5,498 nucleotides of DNA from an uncultured Sutterella sp. (lineage in GTDB: Bacteria; Pseudomonadota; Gammaproteobacteria; Burkholderiales; Burkholderiaceae_F). The position numbers and the translations under genes are program-made. The notes beneath the pieces are model-generated. The model saw only the letters and a program-made list of their open reading frames with translations. It ran no database searches and was not told the DNA's origin. The first letter of the stretch is position 1, and every line of letters begins with the position of its first letter. Location of the stretch: NCBI GenBank assembly GCA_937943605.1, contig CALEAW010000017.1:1-5498 (forward strand), in the 5' to 3' direction. This document shows, piece after piece, positions 1-5,480 of this stretch.

Positions 1-2
1 CA

Positions 3-47
3 TAGATGGTCTCCGGTGTTCGCTACCCTTCAGGAGCTGACCATCTA
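3..47 (-). promoter_or_regulatory. RBS- and start-codon-enclosing leader hairpin of a gene running off the left edge
   Basis: On the minus strand a perfect 9-bp stem (TAGATGGTC at 47-39 with GACCATCTA at 11-3) is followed inward by a 3-nt bulge, TCC/GGA pairing, a 5-nt bulge, GGT/ACC pairing and the loop AGCGAAC. The 3' arm holds GGAG, then 7 nt, then ATG at bases 3-1, which is ideal Shine-Dalgarno spacing. The A of the ATG is the last paired base. This looks like the leader of a gene whose coding part lies outside the window, with its ribosome-binding site inside the hairpin. It could be a translational switch, a thermosensor, or simply an inverted repeat that happens to contain an SD and ATG. 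The stem is certain from the sequence; the function is inferred. I do not recognise a known riboswitch family. Confidence 0.5.
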
Positions 48-50
48 ATT

Positions 51-90
51 AAAAATCGACACCCACCTCTGCGTGGCGTGTCGATTTTTT
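51..90 (-). terminator. Rho-independent terminator after dnaJ, probably bidirectional
   Basis: A perfect 12-bp stem (51-62 with 78-89) is extended by CCAC/GTGG (63-66 with 73-76), with one bulged base at 77 and a 6-nt loop. Read on the minus strand it starts a few bases after the dnaJ stop codon and ends in ATTTTTAATT. Read on the plus strand it ends in ATTTTTTC. The flanking A and T tracts let it act in both directions, so it probably ends the dnaK-dnaJ transcript and would also stop plus-strand transcription entering from the left. Confidence 0.9.
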
Positions 91-95
91 CTTGG

Positions 96-1244
96 TTACT
101 TAAAGAAATTCTTCATGCGATCAAAGAACGACTGCGTCTTAGGATTGTGCTTATTACCACCATCCTTCAAAGAAGCTTCGAACTCACGCAACATATTCTT
201 CTGCTTGGAAGAGAGGTTCACCGGCGTTTCAACAGAGATATGCATGAACAAATCACCGTAGTCACCCGTACGAAGGTTCTTCACCCCCTTACCACGTAAG
301 CGGAAGGTTTTGCCCGTCTGGGTTCCTTCAGGAATCGTAATACGCATTTCGCCCGTCAACGTCGGAACCAGGACTTCACCGCCCAAAGCTGCCGTCACAA
401 ACGAAATCGGAAGTTCCGTATGGAGGTCATCACCATCACGAGAGAAGATTTCATGAGGTTTGATGAACACTTCGACATAAAGGTCACCAGGTTCACCACC
501 GTTACGGCTCGGTTCGCCACGCCCCGTTACACGGATACGCTGACCATTGTTGATCCCAGCCGGGATCTTGATTTCAAGAACCTTGGTCGTACGAATCTGG
601 CCAACACCCTGGCAGTTAGGACAAGGATCGGCAATGATCTGCCCCGTACCATGGCAATGCGGACAAGTCTGCTGAACCTGGAATAGGCCATTCGACATGC
701 GAACCACACCATGCCCATGGCAGGTCGGACAGGTCTTCTTCGAAGTACCAGGCTTACAACCCGTGCCATGACAATTGGTACATTCATCCCAACCAGGCAC
801 GCGAATTTCCATGGTCTTACCCGCGGCAGCATCTTCGAGCGACACTTCAAGCTCGAAGCGAACGTCGTTGCCACGTTCACGATGATCCTGCTGAGAACGA
901 CCACCAGCGCGGCCACCACCGAAAAGATCACTGAAAATATCACCAAAAGCGCTTTGGAAGTCACCCGCACCCATATTGCCAAAGCCACCGAAGCCACCAG
1001 GACCACCCGCAGCATTTGGATCGACGCCAGCCTTCCCGAAGCGGTCATAAGCCGCACGCTTCTGGTCGTCAGAAAGCACGGCGTAAGCTTCACCGATTTC
1101 CTTGAACTTATCTTCAGCGGCCTTATCACCCGGATTGCGGTCAGGGTGATACTTCATGGCCATACGACGATAAGCCTTCTTAATTTCATCGGCTGATGCG
1201 CCTTTGCTGACGCCCAATACTTCGTAATAATCCCGATCAGACAT
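96..1244 (-). CDS. dnaJ: Chaperone protein DnaJ (Hsp40, type I)
   Basis: Cytoplasmic co-chaperone that binds unfolded clients, delivers them to DnaK and stimulates DnaK ATPase through its J domain. The 382-residue protein has the full type I layout. The J domain spans about residues 3-70, with HPD at 33-35. A Gly/Phe-rich segment spans about 75-118 and contains a DIF motif (102-104). The zinc-binding region has four CxxCxGxG repeats with cysteines at 155/158, 172/175, 194/197 and 208/211. C-terminal substrate-binding and dimerisation domains follow to the end. Length matches the family. The ATG at 1244 is preceded by AGGGA with a 7-nt spacer. It lies 153 bp downstream of dnaK with no clear promoter of its own, so it is probably cotranscribed with dnaK through the intergenic hairpins. 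No residue is missing or odd. Confidence 0.98.
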   Translation of the reverse strand: MSDRDYYEVLGVSKGASADEIKKAYRRMAMKYHPDRNPGDKAAEDKFKEIGEAYAVLSDDQKRAAYDRFGKAGVDPNAAGGPGGFGGFGNMGAGDFQSAFGDIFSDLFGGGRAGGRSQQDHRERGNDVRFELEVSLEDAAAGKTMEIRVPGWDECTNCHGTGCKPGTSKKTCPTCHGHGVVRMSNGLFQVQQTCPHCHGTGQIIADPCPNCQGVGQIRTTKVLEIKIPAGINNGQRIRVTGRGEPSRNGGEPGDLYVEVFIKPHEIFSRDGDDLHTELPISFVTAALGGEVLVPTLTGEMRITIPEGTQTGKTFRLRGKGVKNLRTGDYGDLFMHISVETPVNLSSKQKNMLREFEASLKDGGNKHNPKTQSFFDRMKNFFK

Positions 1245-1259
1245 TACCTAGTCCCTACT

Positions 1260-1275
1260 TGGAGTGTTTACTCCA
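1260..1275 (-). promoter_or_regulatory. Small hairpin just upstream of the dnaJ ribosome-binding site
   Basis: A 6-bp perfect stem (TGGAGT with ACTCCA) with a 4-nt loop lies immediately 5' of the dnaJ AGGGA on the minus strand. It contains a GGAG that is not at a usable distance from the dnaJ ATG. It may protect the 5' end of a processed dnaJ message or help keep the true ribosome-binding site open. The structure is visible; any role is inferred. Confidence 0.3.
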
Positions 1276-1301
1276 TCGTTTCTTCAGTTAATAAGTTCGA
1301 A

Positions 1302-1334
1302 AAGGGTCGGTGCAGCATGAGCGTACCGACCCTT
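1302..1334 (-). terminator. Partial terminator or attenuator hairpin between dnaK and dnaJ
   Basis: Perfect 10-bp inverted repeat (AAGGGTCGGT at 1302-1311, ACCGACCCTT at 1325-1334), extendable by a G-U and a C-G pair. On the minus strand it is followed by only a short T run (CCCTTTTCG), so termination is probably incomplete. Lying between dnaK and dnaJ, it fits an attenuator that lowers dnaJ relative to dnaK, or a stabiliser of the 3' end of a dnaK message. Confidence 0.6.
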
Positions 1335-1362
1335 CTTTGACAATGGATGCAAGGATGATCCA

Positions 1363-1381
1363 GGTCGAGACTAGCTCGACC
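1363..1381 (-). promoter_or_regulatory. Hairpin directly after the dnaK stop codon
   Basis: Perfect 7-bp stem (GGTCGAG at 1363-1369, CTCGACC at 1375-1381) with the 5-nt loop ACTAG, starting 16 nt after the dnaK stop on the minus strand. No T tract follows it, so it is not a standard intrinsic terminator. Its arms share the GGGTCG/CGACC core with the hairpin at 1302-1334, so the two could exchange partners. It may act in mRNA processing or stability; the role is inferred. Confidence 0.45.
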
Positions 1382-1397
1382 CTTTGTCGCTCTCAAA

Positions 1398-3311
1398 TTA
1401 CTTCTTCACTTCCGTGAAATCCGCATCAACGACATCATCGTCCTGCTTGGCACCAGCCTGAGCACCGGCATCAGCAGAACCCTGCTGCTGAGCAGCCTTG
1501 TTCATCTTTTCACCGATCTTCTGAGCAGCCATCATGAGCGCTTCAACAGCCTTGTCAATCGCAGCCTTGTCTTCGCCCTTAACCTTTTCTTCGACGGTGC
1601 GGATAGCATCTTCGCAGGCAGCGCGATCAGCACCATCGACCTTGTCGCCGAATTCCTTCAGGGTCTTCTGAACCTGACCGATCGCGGCGTCAGCCTGGTT
1701 ACGAGCCTGAGCCAATTCAGCACGACGGTGGTCTTCTTCCTTGTTGGCTTCAGCGTCCTGAACCATACGTTCGATTTCGTCTTCGCTCAAACCGGAGCTA
1801 GCCTTAATCGTGATGGTGTTTTCCTTGCCCGTAGCCTTATCCTTGGCAGCCACGTGAAGAATACCGTTGGCGTCAATGTCAAAGGTCACTTCAATCTGCG
1901 GCAAGCCACGCGGAGACGGCGGAATACCTTCGAGATTGAATTCGCCGAGCAACTTGTTAGAAGCGGCCATTTCACGTTCGCCCTGATAGACCTTAATCGT
2001 CACAGCAGGCTGGTTGTCTTCAGCGGTAGAGAAGACCTGGCTGTGCTTGGTCGGGATCGTCGTGTTGCGCTTGATCATCGGCGTCATCACGCCACCCAAG
2101 GTTTCGATACCAAGGGTCAACGGGGTCACGTCGAGCAAAAGCACGTCACGGCGTTCACCAGTCAACACAGAACCCTGAATAGCGGCACCAATCGCCACAG
2201 CTTCGTCAGGGTTCACGTCCTTGCGCGGATCCTTACCGAAGAATTCCTTCACAACAGACTGAACGCGCGGCATACGAGACTGGCCACCAACCAAAATCAC
2301 GTCGGTGATGTCAGAGGCAGAGGTACCAGCATCGCGAAGTGCCTTGCGAACCGGTTCAATCGTGCGCTGAACCAAGTCTTCCACCAAAGCTTCAAACTTA
2401 GCGCGGGTAACCTTCACATTGAGATGCTTCGGACCCGTGGCATCAGCCGTAATGTACGGCAAGTTAATTTCGGTTTCCTGACGGCTAGAAAGTTCAATCT
2501 TGGCCTTTTCAGCAGCGTCCTTCAAACGCTGAAGCGCTAACACATCCTTAGAGAGGTCAGCACCCGTGTCCTTACGGAATTCGGTGATGAGATAGTCAAC
2601 CAAACGCTGGTCAAAGTCTTCGCCGCCCAAGAACGTGTCACCGTTCGTGGAGAGCACTTCGAACTGCTTGTCGCCGTCGATGTTAGCCAAGTCAATGATA
2701 GAGATGTCGAACGTACCGCCACCCAAGTCATAAACAGCAATCTTACGGTCAGCGTTACCACCCTTGTCCAAACCGAAAGCCAAAGCAGCAGCAGTCGGTT
2801 CATTGATGATGCGCTTTACTTCAAGACCAGCGATACGACCAGCATCCTTCGTAGCCTGACGCTGAGAGTCGTTAAAGTAAGCCGGCACCGTAATCACAGC
2901 TTCCGTCACTGGTTCGCCGAGATAGTCTTCAGCGGTCTGCTTCATCTTACGGAGGATTTCGGCACTAACCTGCTGCGGAGCAAGCTTCTTACCCTGGGCT
3001 TCAACCCAAGCGTCGCCATTATCAGCGCGAGAAATCGTGAACGGCATCAGATCGATGTCCTTCTGAACTTCTGCGTCATCGAAACGACGACCAATTAAAC
3101 GCTTCACAGCAAAGAGTGTGTTCTTCGGATTCGTAACCGCCTGACGCTTGGCCGGCGCACCAACGAGCACTTCACCGTTGTCCATGTAAGCAACGATGGA
3201 AGGGGTCGTACGAGCACCTTCGCTGTTTTCGATAACCTTAATATTGTCACCTTCCATCACAGCAACAGCCGAGTTGGTAGTACCAAGGTCAATACCAATG
3301 ATCTTCGCCAT
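1398..3311 (-). CDS. dnaK: Chaperone protein DnaK (Hsp70)
   Basis: ATP-driven cytoplasmic chaperone that folds new and stress-damaged proteins with DnaJ and GrpE, and in proteobacteria also restrains sigma-32. The 637 residues closely match the usual length (E. coli has 638). The nucleotide-binding domain spans about 1-385, with IDLGTTNS near 7-14, the VPAYFND motif at 142-148, DLGGGTFD at 195-202 and VILVGGQSRMP at 338-348. The interdomain linker DVLLLDVTPL lies at 389-398. The substrate-binding beta domain (about 395-505) is followed by a helical lid. The Gln/Ala-rich tail ends in an acidic DDDVVDADF-type motif. The ATG at 3311 has AAGGAT about 9 nt upstream. Expression should come from the sigma-32 promoter at 3466-3492. 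All family motifs are intact and nothing suggests transfer. Confidence 0.99.
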   Translation of the reverse strand: MAKIIGIDLGTTNSAVAVMEGDNIKVIENSEGARTTPSIVAYMDNGEVLVGAPAKRQAVTNPKNTLFAVKRLIGRRFDDAEVQKDIDLMPFTISRADNGDAWVEAQGKKLAPQQVSAEILRKMKQTAEDYLGEPVTEAVITVPAYFNDSQRQATKDAGRIAGLEVKRIINEPTAAALAFGLDKGGNADRKIAVYDLGGGTFDISIIDLANIDGDKQFEVLSTNGDTFLGGEDFDQRLVDYLITEFRKDTGADLSKDVLALQRLKDAAEKAKIELSSRQETEINLPYITADATGPKHLNVKVTRAKFEALVEDLVQRTIEPVRKALRDAGTSASDITDVILVGGQSRMPRVQSVVKEFFGKDPRKDVNPDEAVAIGAAIQGSVLTGERRDVLLLDVTPLTLGIETLGGVMTPMIKRNTTIPTKHSQVFSTAEDNQPAVTIKVYQGEREMAASNKLLGEFNLEGIPPSPRGLPQIEVTFDIDANGILHVAAKDKATGKENTITIKASSGLSEDEIERMVQDAEANKEEDHRRAELAQARNQADAAIGQVQKTLKEFGDKVDGADRAACEDAIRTVEEKVKGEDKAAIDKAVEALMMAAQKIGEKMNKAAQQQGSADAGAQAGAKQDDDVVDADFTEVKK

Positions 3312-3320
3312 AGTAGGTTA

Positions 3321-3340
3321 ATCCTTTAAAAAAATCCTTT
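3321..3340 (-). promoter_or_regulatory. dnaK ribosome-binding site with an upstream duplicate
   Basis: AAAGGATT occurs twice on the minus strand, at 3340-3333 and at 3327-3320, separated by a T run. The proximal copy is placed to act as the dnaK Shine-Dalgarno, about 9 nt before the ATG. The distal copy has no start codon at a usable distance and could be a ribosome standby site. Confidence 0.6.
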
Positions 3341-3415
3341 CATTTCAGAGGCCGACACTTCATTGCCATGATCTTTCATCACGCAGGGCACATCTGAACA
3401 ATACTGAAACTTTCT

Positions 3416-3452
3416 GTTCGCGCTTGATGTTATACATACATCCTTTGCGAAC
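3416..3452 (-). promoter_or_regulatory. 5'-end hairpin of the dnaK leader
   Basis: On the minus strand GTTCGC (3452-3447) pairs with GCGAAC (3421-3416). A symmetric 4x4 internal loop follows, then GATGT pairs with ACATC around a 7-nt loop. It starts about 7 nt after the predicted transcription start, so it would cap the 5' end of the roughly 150-nt dnaK leader, a position typical of mRNA-stabilising stems. The internal and apical loops carry AAAGG and an ATG that opens a 25-codon frame ending at 3360. Apart from this hairpin, the promoter and the grpE terminator, I see nothing else firm in the 307-bp gap at 3312-3618. Confidence 0.4.
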
Positions 3453-3465
3453 GACCTTAATCCCT

Positions 3466-3492
3466 ATATGGGGATGCCACTAATTTTTTCAA
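3466..3492 (-). promoter_or_regulatory. Sigma-32 (RpoH) heat-shock promoter of dnaK
   Basis: The minus strand reads gTTGAAA at 3493-3487, a 13-nt spacer, then CCCCATAT at 3473-3466. This is one base off the CTTGAAA -35 consensus and a full match to the CCCCATnT -10 of sigma-32 promoters. The predicted start lies near 3459, giving a leader of about 150 nt before dnaK. The -10 sits inside a dyad, ATCCC/GGGAT (3460-3475). No CIRCE repeat is present, so control is predicted to be by RpoH rather than HrcA. Confidence 0.85.
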
Positions 3493-3567
3493 CCCCCTAT
3501 TTCAACGCCAGTCAAAAATAATTACATCTCCATTCTTTTTGCCTTGTTTATCAGAGGGTTATCGCAA

Positions 3568-3599
3568 ATAAAAAAGGGCGCCCTCTACCGAGCACCCTT
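3568..3599 (-). terminator. Rho-independent terminator of grpE
   Basis: On the minus strand, 19 nt after the grpE stop, AAGGGTGCTC (3599-3590) pairs with GAGGGCGCCCTT-side bases (to 3574). The 10-bp stem includes two G-U pairs, has a 6-nt loop, and runs straight into TTTTTT then ATTT. This is a strong intrinsic terminator. It separates the grpE transcript from dnaK, which then needs its own promoter downstream. Confidence 0.88.
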
Positions 3600-3618
3600 C
3601 TTTTGGCTGAAATTTTGA

Positions 3619-4218
3619 TTAGCCTTGAGCAACACTAACCATGGCCGGACGCAACACGCGATCCGCAATCAACCAACCACGTTGGAAGACTTCAACCACC
3701 ATCCCTGCAGCAACACCTTCAGGCGCCGGCACCATAGCAATCGCCTGATGCTTATGTGGATCAAAGACTTCGCCCTTCGGATCGATTGGCTTCATTTCAG
3801 ACACATCAAGCGCGTGCATGAACTGACGATAGGTTGCCAACATCCCTTCACGGACAGGATCATCTTCCATATCCTTAGTGACTTCCAAGGCCTTTTCAAG
3901 ACTATCGACCACAGGCAAAAGATTTTCGGCAAACTTTTCAATGCCAAACTTGCGAGCCTTCTGAATTTCATCAGAGGAACGACGACGTGTATTTTCAAGT
4001 TCAGCCATCGCACGGACGTAGAGGTCGTAATGTTCGGTGACCTTCGCCTCAGTCAACTTCAATGCCGTCTGCAACGTTTCAATCTTCTGTTCTGGCGTTT
4101 CTTCCTTCGCGGGCTGAGCTTCCTCTTCGGGCGCCTGAGCGTCCTGGTTGCATTCGCACTGGCCTTCGCAACAGGCGGTCTGTTCCTTCACTTCCTGTTC
4201 CTGAGTCTTTTCAGTCAT
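3619..4218 (-). CDS. grpE: Nucleotide exchange factor GrpE
   Basis: Homodimeric exchange factor that releases ADP from DnaK and so resets the Hsp70 cycle; in the family its long helix can act as a thermosensor. The 199 residues are near the E. coli length. Residues 1-42 are a Glu/Gln-rich, probably disordered tail. A long dimerisation helix follows (about 44-100), then a helical bundle (about 101-140, starting LLPVVDSLEKAL) and a C-terminal beta domain. The domain signature is visible as FDPHKHQA (152-159) and GWLIADRVLRPAMVSV (181-196), with Trp182 where Phe or Tyr is usual. All four cysteines lie in the tail (16, 17, 21, 23), which is unusual. The ATG at 4218 has GGAG 6 nt upstream. It has its own sigma-32 promoter and terminator. 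Confidence 0.97.
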   Translation of the reverse strand: MTEKTQEQEVKEQTACCEGQCECNQDAQAPEEEAQPAKEETPEQKIETLQTALKLTEAKVTEHYDLYVRAMAELENTRRRSSDEIQKARKFGIEKFAENLLPVVDSLEKALEVTKDMEDDPVREGMLATYRQFMHALDVSEMKPIDPKGEVFDPHKHQAIAMVPAPEGVAAGMVVEVFQRGWLIADRVLRPAMVSVAQG

Positions 4219-4224
4219 AAATTG

Positions 4225-4282
4225 CTCCGTAGACTCGTCTACATCTAGACGAGAGGCTAATGACGGGAAGCAAAGTCCCGTC
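4225..4282 (-). promoter_or_regulatory. Structured leader of grpE with two hairpins and the RBS
   Basis: The roughly 75-nt leader holds two perfect hairpins on the minus strand. The first is GACGGGA/TCCCGTC (4282-4262) with loop CTTTGCT. The second is CTCGTCTA/TAGACGAG (4253-4234) with a 4-nt loop, ending 5 nt before the GGAG Shine-Dalgarno (4228-4225). The first loop contains TTGCT, which complements AGCAA overlapping the Shine-Dalgarno. The second has a rival fold because GTAGAC and GTCTAC recur. Stabilisation or temperature-dependent control of translation are both possible. The stems are certain; the control is inferred. Confidence 0.45.
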
Positions 4283-4300
4283 TGAATACTGTTCCTATAT

Positions 4301-4328
4301 ATATGGGGACAATGATGGCAATTTCAAG
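4301..4328 (-). promoter_or_regulatory. Consensus sigma-32 (RpoH) promoter of grpE
   Basis: The minus strand reads CTTGAAA (4328-4322), 13 nt, then CCCCATAT (4308-4301), matching the sigma-32 consensus at every specified position. Transcription should start near 4294, about 75 nt upstream of grpE. The -35 lies 8 bp beyond the hemH stop codon, so the heat-shock promoter fills the whole hemH-grpE gap. Read-through from hemH could add basal transcription because no terminator separates the genes. Confidence 0.93.
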
Positions 4329-4336
4329 CGAACGAT

Positions 4337-5383
4337 TTATAACCATCCCGCAAGTTCACGACGAGCAATCTTTTCGTAAGCGTCTAAAGCAACCTCTGAC
4401 TCATTGAGGGCAGGAATGTAATGGAATTCTCCCTGGGTCAACGCCTCACTCTTAAAAGCACTGGTATAGGTCTGACGCAACTCGTCGTCAATCTCTTCAA
4501 TGGTTTCTAAGCAGTCTGCAGCAAAACCTGGACAAATCACATCGACACGAGGAGTTCCCTCTTCGGCCAATGCTTTTACGCTCGCAAGTGTGTACGGTTG
4601 CAACCATTCATCTCGTCCAAAGCGTGACTGAAAGCAGACCATCCAATCACGAGCATCTAGGCCTAATTGTTGCGCAATCAGTGAAGCGGTTTTGTGGCAC
4701 TGTGACTCATACACATCACCCAATTCAGTGCTTTTTTGTGGAATCCCATGAAAACTCATGACAAGTCGACCACCAACACTCATGGGCGCGCCATTTTTGT
4801 CCCAGTAATTGCGTAACTGTCTCACAATGGCCTGAATATAAGCGGGCTCATCGTGATAGTCGTGAATCGTACGAATCGCTGGAAAATCTCGATGGGTCAT
4901 GACATGGCGAGCGACCGCGTCAAAGCAAGCAGCCGTCGTCTGTGCCGCATACTGCGCAAACATGGGCATCACCAAAACACGCTTGACATTGTCAGCCATC
5001 ATTTGATCCATGACTTCACTCACAGATGGATGACCATAACGCATCCCCCAATAGACCGAGATACCTAAACGCTCGGCCAACTTTTCAGCCGTATGCTTCG
5101 TATGCACGATTAAAGGGGAACCCTCTTCAGTCCAAACACCGTTATAGCGTTCTGCAGACTTCTTCGGGCGCGTTCTTAAAATGATGCCGTGCAAAATCGG
5201 CCACCACTTCCAACGAGGCAATTCCACAATACGCTGATCGCCTAAAAACTCAGCCAAATAATTACGAACCGCCGTTTCCGTCGGTTGATCAGGACTACCT
5301 GTATTAATCAGAAGTAAGGCGGTTTTTTTTGACGTTTCCATGGATAAGAACCAGCGAATAAGCTTACTGAGACAACGACTCAT
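4337..5383 (-). CDS. hemH: Ferrochelatase HemH
   Basis: Inserts Fe2+ into protoporphyrin IX, the final step of protohaem synthesis, in the cytoplasm or at the inner membrane face. The 348-residue protein has the family landmarks: an N-terminal INTGSPDQP (26-34, where N-L-GTP is commoner), PMFAQYAAQTT (140-150), the catalytic histidine in SFHGIP (His212), QSRFGRDEWLQPYT (252-265), and PGFAADCLETIEE (285-297) with the catalytic-type glutamate at 293. There is no C-terminal cysteine cluster for a [2Fe-2S] centre. The ATG at 5383 has AAGG only 4 nt upstream. Met15 (5341) would give 334 residues but lacks a visible Shine-Dalgarno. The first 14 residues are basic and hydrophobic and could form a membrane-contacting helix. 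It lies upstream of grpE in the same direction. Confidence 0.96.
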   Translation of the reverse strand: MSRCLSKLIRWFLSMETSKKTALLLINTGSPDQPTETAVRNYLAEFLGDQRIVELPRWKWWPILHGIILRTRPKKSAERYNGVWTEEGSPLIVHTKHTAEKLAERLGISVYWGMRYGHPSVSEVMDQMMADNVKRVLVMPMFAQYAAQTTAACFDAVARHVMTHRDFPAIRTIHDYHDEPAYIQAIVRQLRNYWDKNGAPMSVGGRLVMSFHGIPQKSTELGDVYESQCHKTASLIAQQLGLDARDWMVCFQSRFGRDEWLQPYTLASVKALAEEGTPRVDVICPGFAADCLETIEEIDDELRQTYTSAFKSEALTQGEFHYIPALNESEVALDAYEKIARRELAGWL

Positions 5384-5386
5384 TGT

Positions 5387-5409
5387 GCCTTGTCTTTCTT
5401 AAGAAAGGC
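5387..5409 (-). promoter_or_regulatory. Hairpin enclosing the hemH ribosome-binding site
   Basis: On the minus strand GCCTT (5409-5405) pairs with AAGGC (5391-5387) and the next four bases TCTT pair with AAGA, leaving one bulged C and a 4-nt loop. The 9-bp hairpin ends 3 nt before the hemH ATG and buries AAGG, the only Shine-Dalgarno-like stretch for that start. It could limit hemH translation. If the true start is Met15, the hairpin would instead be ordinary leader structure. Confidence 0.4.
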
Positions 5410-5480
5410 TTTTAGCGCCATATGCAAAAAAAGGCCGCAGACTGCCCAAACTCCGCAGCTAATTTCCTATCTAGGATCAA

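Noticed and set aside
6..299. 97-codon plus-strand frame at the left edge
   Set aside because: It runs through the terminator stem at 51-90 and then antisense to the dnaJ 3' end, so it is not a gene.
527..1129. 200-codon minus-strand frame overlapping dnaJ in another frame
   Set aside because: It is an out-of-frame reading of the conserved dnaJ sequence, with no RBS and no domain.
1728..2540. 270-codon plus-strand frame opposite dnaK
   Set aside because: It lies entirely antisense to the conserved dnaK sequence, has no ribosome-binding site, and its protein has no recognisable domain. Long antisense frames opposite Hsp70 genes arise from codon bias.
3625..4248. 207-codon plus-strand frame opposite grpE
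   Set aside because: It is a shadow of grpE on the other strand with low-complexity Phe/Leu/Arg-rich content, and there is no plus-strand promoter or RBS.
4229..4282. CIRCE operator (HrcA binding) in the grpE leader
   Set aside because: The inverted repeats here do not match TTAGCACTC-N9-GAGTGCTAA, and no match is seen upstream of dnaK either.
5416..5456. Possible terminator with a T run upstream of hemH (minus strand GCGGCCTTTTTTTG)
   Set aside because: A 7-T run is present, but the preceding CTGCGG/GCAG sequences form only 3-4 bp next to it, too weak for an intrinsic terminator.
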